Below are positions 7,177 through 14,070 of a DNA stretch of 36,072 nt, one piece after another. Source of the DNA: an uncultured Lachnoclostridium sp. (GTDB lineage Bacteria; Bacillota; Clostridia; Lachnospirales; Lachnospiraceae); NCBI GenBank assembly GCA_946402335.1, contig CAMIWE010000020.1, positions 1-36,072 of the forward strand, written 5' to 3'. Every line of letters begins with the position of its first letter. Position 1 is the first letter of the stretch. Both the position numbers and the translations under genes were made by a program. The notes under the pieces are model-generated. The model did not search any database. It was not told the DNA's origin and worked only from the letters and a program-made list of their open reading frames with translations.

Positions 7177-9726
7177 TTAGTTTCCTCCTTTCACAACTAC
7201 CCAATCTCTTGCCGGGATCGTGAATCCGCCGATCTGGTAATCCGCAGTTCTGTAGTTTACATAAACTACGGTACCATCCGAATACTCGGTAACGAAAACG
7301 TTGTCGTTAATCATTCTGTGATTCTCGATCGTCTCGGAGGTCAGATGTCCAAAGTCCTTCTTGAACCGGTTATAAACCTCGTTCGCCTGCTGCTTCCAGG
7401 TTCCGTAGTTCGCACCGAAGTACTCGGTATGAGCGGATTCCTGAAGCTCTTCCGTTCCTGCATCCATGAAGATGAAGTACAGGCCGGCGCCGGTTTCTGC
7501 GGAGTTCAGAAGATTGGTAATATAGTCGTTAGTAATATTTACGGAATCGCCCGTGTAACGAACATATCCGTGAAGTACGATCGGGAAGAACGGAATGGAA
7601 CGGTCCTCAACGCTCGACTTCGATGCACGAATCGGGAAATCAAGAATGATATCCGCATACGGTACTGCATAAGCATTACCGCCGTAAATAACGTTTCTGT
7701 TCGCCTGCAGGCTCTTCAGTTTCTCCGTCTGGCCCTTCATGGCGGACTGACGGGTCTGAACATTCTTGCGGTAGTAGTCCGCGCCGAGCATGTTTCCGAT
7801 GGAGGCAAATGCAATACTCTTTGTTCCGAGTTTGGATGCATCCTTTAAGAAGCTGTCAATCGTCTTAAGTGTTACGGAAGGCTTAGCGAAGTAGTACTCA
7901 GGCTCATCGTCAAGCTCGCCGTACCAGATATTACTGATCTGCTTAAATTCTGCAACTTCTCTCGAAATGAATCTTGCGGAGTCACGCTTCGTATGGTAGG
8001 AATCCAACAATGTATCCTTCTTGGCGAACATAAAGTCTGCCTTCAATGATACATTATACCCTAATCCTTTCGCGCTGTCCAATAATTGTTTGAAGTTTTT
8101 CTTCTTTCCGAGCTTTCCGATCAGGCTGATGCTGTCCGGCCACTTATGATCGATGCCCTTGTTGAACCATCCGTTCAGGACTACATTGACATTGGTCCAG
8201 CCGTTCTTATTCAGATCCTTGATGATTGCTTCCATCTCGGAGTAGGTCGTCAATGCGTAAGGCTTCTCCTTCGGGAATCCGAGTACGTGCTGCATCTTTG
8301 CAACCGCGCCGAGCAGCTCAACCGCTACCGGTAAGTCTCCGTCTACCTTTGTACCGAAATCCGGGTTCGTATCAATCAGGTACTGACGATATGCCTTGGC
8401 CATATCCACATAGTTCGAGGAATCAACACCGATATAGCGGAGCTGAATCTTTTCGTTACGAGGCAGGTCTTTTTCGTAAACCTGGAAATCGGAGTTTGCA
8501 CGGCTACCGATGTCGGCCTTCTCACTGTGAACCATCGTGAAGAGGTTGGTTACATAGTTGAACAGGTACTGTCTGCCGGCAACGTCGGCTTCGATTGCAG
8601 CGTAGCTGTCGCCTTCTTCGATTACGCAAAGAAGGGAAGCATTCTTATCGGTAAAGGAAGCGCCGTAGATCGGGAAGTTTGCACGAGGGTCATTGATAAC
8701 GACGTCTCTGCTCAAACCGTAATCCCAGCCGTATACCTTTGCCGCATAGTTCTGCGCGGTCTTGCCGTTGTTGAAGTTGATGATCGCGCCGGAACCATCC
8801 GGTACGAACAGGAAACCGTCGGTCTGCATATTGGAAGCGCAGAAGAACGGAAGTACACGAAGTTCGGTGAACTGAGCACTCTGATAATACTCAATCTTAT
8901 CGTAAGGAATCTCAACAACGAGTTCGTCATTCTCCAGTTTCAGGTACATGGAGATGTTAACGGCCGGAAGTGTTTCCTTCTTCTCTTCGGTCTGACCGTA
9001 TTCGATATCCTTTTCCCAGTCTTCATGGGTATATCCGTCTTCAATCAGAAGTCTTTCAAGCTCTTCCTTCTGATAGTTCTGAAGGTTGTCATACAGCTCG
9101 TATACCTTCTTGCCTTCATTCAGATCGGGATATTTCTCAGCAAGGCTCTTCAGTTTCTCGGGGTCGCTCTCCGCGAGTTTTGCGGGATCGTAAGCACGGT
9201 ACTTACTTCTCATCTCGCTCTTCGTTTCAGAAGAACCTGCTTCTCTGAGTTCGTTGTATCTTTCCTCGGACAATACGGTCGGAATGTAGTAGGTCTTTGC
9301 GATCAGACCGATGGTGAAATCGATACGGATCGTGGACTCATTTTCCTTCTCGTATGTATAGTTTCCTTTGTTGACGCTGTGCTCGCGGCTACTAAGGAAG
9401 TTCTTTTTACCGGCATTGTTCTTGTATTCTACCATCAGGAGTGATTTGACAGCTTCACTGCCGCCCTCTTCCGCTCCTTCGGGGCTCGAGAGCCATTCAT
9501 TACCGTACTTGTCGGTATAAACGAAATTCGTTGTGGTCGGATCAAAAACAAGTTTTACTTTGCCGGACTGGATTGTCTGCGGCTCGATATCCATATCGGA
9601 GTCGAAACGATACGCAGTGATCGGTTCCTCTTCCTCATCTTTGGTATTGCCGAATTTGACAATCAGGACAATGAACAGGCCAATAATGACTAAGAGGATT
9701 GACGCTGTTATAATGAATCTTTTCAT
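7177..9726 (-). CDS. Large membrane-anchored extracellular protein, DUF5696-like
   Basis: An 849-residue protein with one N-terminal membrane segment (about 4-24), then a large soluble part that should face outside. Residues about 40-300 look like beta-sandwich sequence with a charged helical insert around 150-220. From about 455 onward, alternating strand/helix segments (VNVVLNGWFNKG, LGYNVSLKADFMFA, LGTKSIAFASIGNML) resemble a TIM barrel, followed by a short C-terminal beta region. I recognise it as DUF5696-type from memory of the family and its operon partners, not from a search. No function is established. A glycosidase-like or glycan-binding role is inferred from the fold impression and from position between two sugar permease pairs. 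I prefer the ATG at 9726 because GGGAGG is 11 nt away, while the GTG at 9735 is only 2 nt from it. Confidence 0.8.
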   Translation of the reverse strand: MKRFIITASILLVIIGLFIVLIVKFGNTKDEEEEPITAYRFDSDMDIEPQTIQSGKVKLVFDPTTTNFVYTDKYGNEWLSSPEGAEEGGSEAVKSLLMVEYKNNAGKKNFLSSREHSVNKGNYTYEKENESTIRIDFTIGLIAKTYYIPTVLSEERYNELREAGSSETKSEMRSKYRAYDPAKLAESDPEKLKSLAEKYPDLNEGKKVYELYDNLQNYQKEELERLLIEDGYTHEDWEKDIEYGQTEEKKETLPAVNISMYLKLENDELVVEIPYDKIEYYQSAQFTELRVLPFFCASNMQTDGFLFVPDGSGAIINFNNGKTAQNYAAKVYGWDYGLSRDVVINDPRANFPIYGASFTDKNASLLCVIEEGDSYAAIEADVAGRQYLFNYVTNLFTMVHSEKADIGSRANSDFQVYEKDLPRNEKIQLRYIGVDSSNYVDMAKAYRQYLIDTNPDFGTKVDGDLPVAVELLGAVAKMQHVLGFPKEKPYALTTYSEMEAIIKDLNKNGWTNVNVVLNGWFNKGIDHKWPDSISLIGKLGKKKNFKQLLDSAKGLGYNVSLKADFMFAKKDTLLDSYHTKRDSARFISREVAEFKQISNIWYGELDDEPEYYFAKPSVTLKTIDSFLKDASKLGTKSIAFASIGNMLGADYYRKNVQTRQSAMKGQTEKLKSLQANRNVIYGGNAYAVPYADIILDFPIRASKSSVEDRSIPFFPIVLHGYVRYTGDSVNITNDYITNLLNSAETGAGLYFIFMDAGTEELQESAHTEYFGANYGTWKQQANEVYNRFKKDFGHLTSETIENHRMINDNVFVTEYSDGTVVYVNYRTADYQIGGFTIPARDWVVVKGGN

Positions 9727-9746
9727 ATTATGCACACCCTCCCGTA

Positions 9747-10424
9747 TTAGCTTGCTCTAAGCGATATTTCTTTATAAAGTGAGATGAAATAGGCAACCGC
9801 ATCACTGATCAAGCTGAAGAACAGCAAGATTACGAAAATAATGATTGCCATGCCCGCAACGGACATGATGGACGATCCGAGACCTTTCAGAAGGCCGTAA
9901 TCGTGAATCATCATCATTGCACAGAGAATCAGGAATACACACCAGATTAATGCAAATGTATTAAAGTAGGTGTAGAAAACTCCCTCTTCCATCGTAACTA
10001 CATTACTTACGAAGATCATCGGGATTCCGATGAGTACATAAGGCGTAAAGCTGTAAGCCGTCGCCATGTAAATATCCCGGAAACGTCCTTTTCCGTCCAT
10101 CAGGGTCGTCAGACACCAGTTGGCAAGTACCCAGATAAACAACGGTACCAGTACGGTGGCAAGTTCCATCAGGATATTGATCTCGCTCCAGCGCGTCCGG
10201 TTAACCATAAAGCTGGAAAACCGTTTATCCCACAACCGGGTCAGCAAAGCGAGGATAACAATCGTGTGTGCAGCCGCCATGGAACCGCGGTTCTCATGGA
10301 TCAGATCCCATGCTCCGTCGAACGGATGAAGGATCATATAAAGGCTGTACTTCAGCGACTTCAGATAGTGCTTCATTCCGTCGCCGGTGAAAAGATCGAA
10401 GAGGTCGGAGATAAAGTTCTTCAT
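9747..10424 (-). CDS. Yip1-like polytopic membrane protein
   Basis: A 225-residue membrane protein with an amphipathic N-terminus containing ILHPFDGAWDLIHENRGS (31-48) and about five membrane segments (near 48-64, 85-108, 124-143, 152-173, 187-210). The size, layout and the proline-containing N-terminal motif fit the bacterial Yip1 family, whose function is not established. Its ATG overlaps the stop codon of the upstream propeller/TPR gene (ATGA), so the two are translationally coupled and probably work as a pair. The DUF5696-like gene follows 20 bp downstream. A scaffold or gate for the two large extracellular proteins is only a guess. Confidence 0.78.
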   Translation of the reverse strand: MKNFISDLFDLFTGDGMKHYLKSLKYSLYMILHPFDGAWDLIHENRGSMAAAHTIVILALLTRLWDKRFSSFMVNRTRWSEINILMELATVLVPLFIWVLANWCLTTLMDGKGRFRDIYMATAYSFTPYVLIGIPMIFVSNVVTMEEGVFYTYFNTFALIWCVFLILCAMMMIHDYGLLKGLGSSIMSVAGMAIIIFVILLFFSLISDAVAYFISLYKEISLRAS

Positions 10425-12223
10425 GCTTCCTTAATCTCCTTTCTCAGTCTGATAACCTTCCGAATTACCTTCGGAAGAACAATAAGCACAATGATAATTA
10501 CTAAGAACAGTACGATGTGCTTTTCTACCTGTTCCTCACGGTAGTGTTTAAATGCCTTGGAGTAGTTGGTCGCATCTCTTACAACTTCGAACTTATCCAT
10601 TGCTTCCTTGTACTTCTCCTGACGGAGCAATGCACGTCCTACACCGACATAAGCCAGATCGTAGTTTCCGTTGTATTTCAATACTTCCGACCAAACGTCT
10701 GCAGAAGCATCGTAGTCGCCGACACGATACAGGTCAATGGCATCCTTGATCAGGGTGCCGAAATCGGATAACGTGAACAGCGTAATGGTTCCGGTCTTCT
10801 TATCCAGAACGATCAAAGTCTTTTCATCCAGCTTGTCAATTGCAACCGGGTTTACGAAGCATCCTGCTTTTACGCCGTAGTTACCGAAAGCATAAAGCAG
10901 ATTGCCCTGGAAGTCGTAGCAGAAGATTCTGCCGCGCGTTGCATCCAGGCAGCAGTAAATCTCATTCTCGTAAATGACAACATCGACAAATGCGGATGCA
11001 CCTTTGATATTCTCAACATCTTCCCATTCAACATCACCGATCGGGAAATGATGACCGTTTCGGATCAGGATATCCTGTCCCATTGCATTAAGCTTACGAA
11101 CGGGCTTTCCGTTTCCGGCTGCAAGTTCGGCTTCCGTAAGCGTCGAAGTCGTTACATACAGGAATCCTTCGGGATCAAGTGCAACGTTGTTATACTCGGT
11201 AGGAACGTACTGCTTCGTCCTGTCTCTCTGCTTCTTTGTCTGGATACGACGCCAGAGTCTCTGAGCAAGAGAAATCGTAACCGGGCTTGCTCCTACGTAT
11301 GTCGTGAATACGCCGCCCTTGTTGAATTCCATCAGACCTGCGTTAATGTTTCTGGTCTGTACATAATAACGGCCTACATCATCAACAACGAACTTCTCGG
11401 GGAAGAATACGAAATCTTCCTTCAAAGTTTCATCTTTCGGGTCCTTTACAACACCGATAACATTCAGATTGTAATCGCAGTGAAGAATACGGTTATTCTC
11501 GGTATCGGAAATATAAATGTCATAATCACGGTCAAGCGTTTTCTTTACGACATTTTCCTTATACTCAACCGGCTTCTCGGCAGCTTCGCCGGTCTCACCG
11601 GCCTCGCCGTCCTCACCGTCCTCACCGTCTTCGCCGTCCTCGCCGTCATCCGCTTCTTCGGAATCGGAGGTCGTTGCTGCCTTATCAGCGTCAGCATTCT
11701 CGTCCGTTCCTTCGCCTTCTTCGGGCTCGGGAGTAGGAGTCGGGATCGGAGGCTCATACATCTTTCCGAGATGATCGGAGCCGAACATCTTCTCACGTTT
11801 CTCTTCATCCATCTTAACAACATGAACGTCGTAAGGGCTGTGCAGCGTGAGCGTGATGTTATCGTCTACCAACAACATTTCCTTGTTCTTCTCGGAAACA
11901 TTCACCGTGTAGATAATCCGTACCAGTTCAAAGGTTCCGTCAACATACTGAGCCTCAACGATACGGTTGTTCTTCGTGTCACATACATAAAGCAGATCGT
12001 CGATAACGAACATGCCTTCCGCATCATTAAACGTGCCTACTTCTTCGCCGAAGCTGCGGCCGTAAAAGATGTTTGTAACGGAATACGAGTCGGGGGATGC
12101 AGTTTCATCTCCCCAGTAATTGTAAGTGTAAGTGTACCACTCATCATCATCTGCCTTAGCAGAAGGAATTCCGGTAATGACAAGGCAAAACAGGATGAGG
12201 AGTGTAAGTATTCTTTTCTTCAT
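10421..12223 (-). CDS. Secreted beta-propeller (NHL-like) protein with TPR region and C-terminal membrane anchor
   Basis: A 600-residue protein. Residues 1-24 form a signal peptide (MKKRILTLLILFCLVITGIP, then SAKA). NHL-like blades are marked by DTKNNRIVEAQ (82-92), DTENNRILHCD (240-250) and DATRGRIFCYD (428-438). A disordered insert at about 156-220 is rich in Pro, Glu, Asp and Gly and contains GED triplet repeats. Residues about 490-560 look like two TPR-type helical hairpins (LYRVGDYDASADVWSEVL; EKYKEAMDKFEVV). A membrane segment at about 569-588 ends in a basic tail, so the bulk lies outside the cell. AAGGAGGCAG precedes the ATG. The beta-propeller suggests ligand or protein binding. It is coupled to the Yip1-like gene and lies between permease pairs; no biochemical role is known to me. 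Confidence 0.8.
   Translation of the reverse strand: MKKRILTLLILFCLVITGIPSAKADDDEWYTYTYNYWGDETASPDSYSVTNIFYGRSFGEEVGTFNDAEGMFVIDDLLYVCDTKNNRIVEAQYVDGTFELVRIIYTVNVSEKNKEMLLVDDNITLTLHSPYDVHVVKMDEEKREKMFGSDHLGKMYEPPIPTPTPEPEEGEGTDENADADKAATTSDSEEADDGEDGEDGEDGEDGEAGETGEAAEKPVEYKENVVKKTLDRDYDIYISDTENNRILHCDYNLNVIGVVKDPKDETLKEDFVFFPEKFVVDDVGRYYVQTRNINAGLMEFNKGGVFTTYVGASPVTISLAQRLWRRIQTKKQRDRTKQYVPTEYNNVALDPEGFLYVTTSTLTEAELAAGNGKPVRKLNAMGQDILIRNGHHFPIGDVEWEDVENIKGASAFVDVVIYENEIYCCLDATRGRIFCYDFQGNLLYAFGNYGVKAGCFVNPVAIDKLDEKTLIVLDKKTGTITLFTLSDFGTLIKDAIDLYRVGDYDASADVWSEVLKYNGNYDLAYVGVGRALLRQEKYKEAMDKFEVVRDATNYSKAFKHYREEQVEKHIVLFLVIIIVLIVLPKVIRKVIRLRKEIKEA
11586..11648 (-). repeat. 9-bp tandem repeat encoding Gly-Glu-Asp triplets
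   Basis: Seven head-to-tail units of the form TCRCCGKYC (plus-strand reading, for example TCGCCGTCC and TCACCGTCC) lie inside the propeller/TPR gene. Because the unit is three codons, gain or loss of copies keeps the frame and only changes the length of the acidic linker. Confidence 0.8.
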
Positions 12224-12237
12224 TCTTAACTGCCTCC

Positions 12238-13104
12238 TTACTCTTTAATACCGGAGCTTGCCATTGTCTCTACGATGTTACTCTGTGCGAGTATGAAGCA
12301 GACAACAGGCAAAATCATCATGAACAGGGTTGAAGCCGAAGATACGCCGGTACGGGCAACACCGCCTGCCGCCAGTGTACGGAGTGCAAACGGAAGGGTC
12401 TTCAATGCTTCGGAATAAATGTACGTCGTTCCTACGTTGTTCCACAATCCCTGAATGGAGAAAATCATCAGGGTCAGGATAGCCGGCTTAACAAGAGGCA
12501 TAACAATCGTAAAGAAGATTCTTGTTTCTCTCGCGCCATCGATCTTGGCCGCTTCCACGAGTACGTCGGGAATACTGGATTCCATGAACTGCTTCATAAG
12601 GAAGAGTCCCATCGGGGAGGCAAATGCCGGGATGATCAATGCGAGGTAGGTATCTACCCAGCCGAGCTTAGCCATGATCAGGTAGCCCGGGATCTGAAGT
12701 ACATAACCGGTGAACATGAGGGCTACCGTAACCATCTTGAAGAAGGTCAGCGAACCCGGGAAGCGGTACTTTGCAAGTACATAAGCTGCCATGGAAGCAA
12801 TCAGGATGTGTCCTGCGGTTCCGACAACCGTGATCAGCAAAGAGTTGAACGCGTAACGGGTAAATGTGATAACGCCCTGCTTGTTCATCAAAAGGAACAT
12901 GTCGCTGATGTTCTTGGTCGTAGGGTTACGAACGAAGAGCTTCGGCGGGAATACGAACAACTCATCGAGCGGTTTAAACGCGGAGTTGATTACGTATACC
13001 AACGGGAATGCGAAAAAGCATCCGAATAATACGAGGACAATTCCTACACCGATATCACCCGCGAGGGATCGGTTAGGCTGTCTTCCAGCTTTAATCTTTT
13101 TCAT
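12238..13104 (-). CDS. Carbohydrate ABC transporter permease (MalG-like)
   Basis: A 288-residue permease with six predicted membrane segments. The EAA loop reads EAAKIDGARETRIFFTIVMP at about 184-203, and the protein ends VETMASSGIKE as MalG-type subunits do. It pairs with the permease gene 15 bp upstream. Two in-frame ATGs (13110 and 13104) are possible; AGGAGG lies 8 nt from the second and only 2 nt from the first, so I chose 13104. The propeller/TPR gene follows 14 bp downstream. It carries no ATPase domain and presumably uses the same outside ATPase as the other permease pair. Confidence 0.92.
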   Translation of the reverse strand: MKKIKAGRQPNRSLAGDIGVGIVLVLFGCFFAFPLVYVINSAFKPLDELFVFPPKLFVRNPTTKNISDMFLLMNKQGVITFTRYAFNSLLITVVGTAGHILIASMAAYVLAKYRFPGSLTFFKMVTVALMFTGYVLQIPGYLIMAKLGWVDTYLALIIPAFASPMGLFLMKQFMESSIPDVLVEAAKIDGARETRIFFTIVMPLVKPAILTLMIFSIQGLWNNVGTTYIYSEALKTLPFALRTLAAGGVARTGVSSASTLFMMILPVVCFILAQSNIVETMASSGIKE

Positions 13105-13119
13105 CGTCATTCCCTCCTA

Positions 13120-14052
13120 TCAGGTTCCAAGTCTGCTGAGTGCCTTCTGAATGAACTTGTTACACAGGTACATTGCAAGGAAGAGCACTGTTGCGATGGC
13201 GGAAGCATATCCCATTTCGAAACGCTGCTGGCCATAGTCGATCAGGTGGGTAACAACGGTACGGGCTGCATAGTCGGTACTCGGGAATCCGCAGAGAGCC
13301 ATTGTTACGTCCGCGGTATTGAATGCGGTCGTGATGGACATTACGGCACCGAACATCAACATGGACTTCATGTTCGGCAGGGTGATGTACCAAAGCTCCT
13401 GCCAACGGTTTTTAACACCGTCAACGTATCCTGCTTCATACTGGTCATCCGGAATGGTATTAAGACCTGCAATGAAGGAAAGGAATCCGGTTCCGAGGGA
13501 TGCCCAGAGGATTACGATGATAACGATCGTCATCATGTATCTCGGGTCTGTCAGCCACATGACTGGTTTCTCCAGTAATCCAAGGTCTACTCCTATTGCG
13601 TTTGCATAACCGTAAGAGTCACCGGAGAAGATGAATGTCCAGATCAGGTAAACCTGACCGGAAATGGTCGGTGCGTAGAAGATCAGCACCGCGATTGCAC
13701 GGATACGTTTCGGCAGCTCATGGATCAGCCATGCAAAAAGGAATGCCGCGATGTATCCGACAGGACCTGTGATTGCTGCAATCAGGAAGGTATTCTTAAC
13801 TGCAGTAAGGAAAATGTCATCAACAAGGATTAGGTTGATGTAGTTCCGCATTCCGATAAAACGTGCGGGCTGCAGAACGTTGTAATAGGTAAAACCGAAC
13901 CAGATGGAAACAACTACCGGAACGATATAAAATAACGTGAAGATGATCGCATAGGGAGCAAGAAAAGCGTAGCATGTTCTGAATGTTCTGATGTCTCTCC
14001 ACATAAATTTGCGCTGAAGCTGTTTGCGTCTGCGCCAATTTGCATAACTCAT
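13120..14052 (-). CDS. Sugar ABC transporter permease (MalF-like)
   Basis: A 310-residue permease. The N-terminus is basic (MSYANWRRRKQLQRKFMWRD) before the first of six predicted membrane segments. The EAA loop is a variant, EAGYVDGVKNRWQELWYITLP, with Gly replacing the second Ala, a change found in some MalF-type subunits. GGAAGGAGG precedes the ATG. It lies 18 bp downstream of the large anchored solute-binding protein, which makes that protein its likely partner, with the MalG-like subunit downstream completing the channel. Confidence 0.92.
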   Translation of the reverse strand: MSYANWRRRKQLQRKFMWRDIRTFRTCYAFLAPYAIIFTLFYIVPVVVSIWFGFTYYNVLQPARFIGMRNYINLILVDDIFLTAVKNTFLIAAITGPVGYIAAFLFAWLIHELPKRIRAIAVLIFYAPTISGQVYLIWTFIFSGDSYGYANAIGVDLGLLEKPVMWLTDPRYMMTIVIIVILWASLGTGFLSFIAGLNTIPDDQYEAGYVDGVKNRWQELWYITLPNMKSMLMFGAVMSITTAFNTADVTMALCGFPSTDYAARTVVTHLIDYGQQRFEMGYASAIATVLFLAMYLCNKFIQKALSRLGT

Positions 14053-14070
14053 ACGTTTTCCTCCTTCCTT

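Noticed and set aside
7173-7177. A frameshift or broken gene at the DUF5696-like/permease junction
   Set aside because: The close spacing is simply translational coupling: the permease ribosome binding site lies in the last codons of the upstream gene and both frames are intact.
11048-12229. 393-codon plus-strand open frame opposite the propeller/TPR gene
   Set aside because: Antisense to a gene with a signal peptide, NHL-like motifs and a good ribosome binding site; the hydrophobic product simply mirrors the acidic repeats of the true gene.
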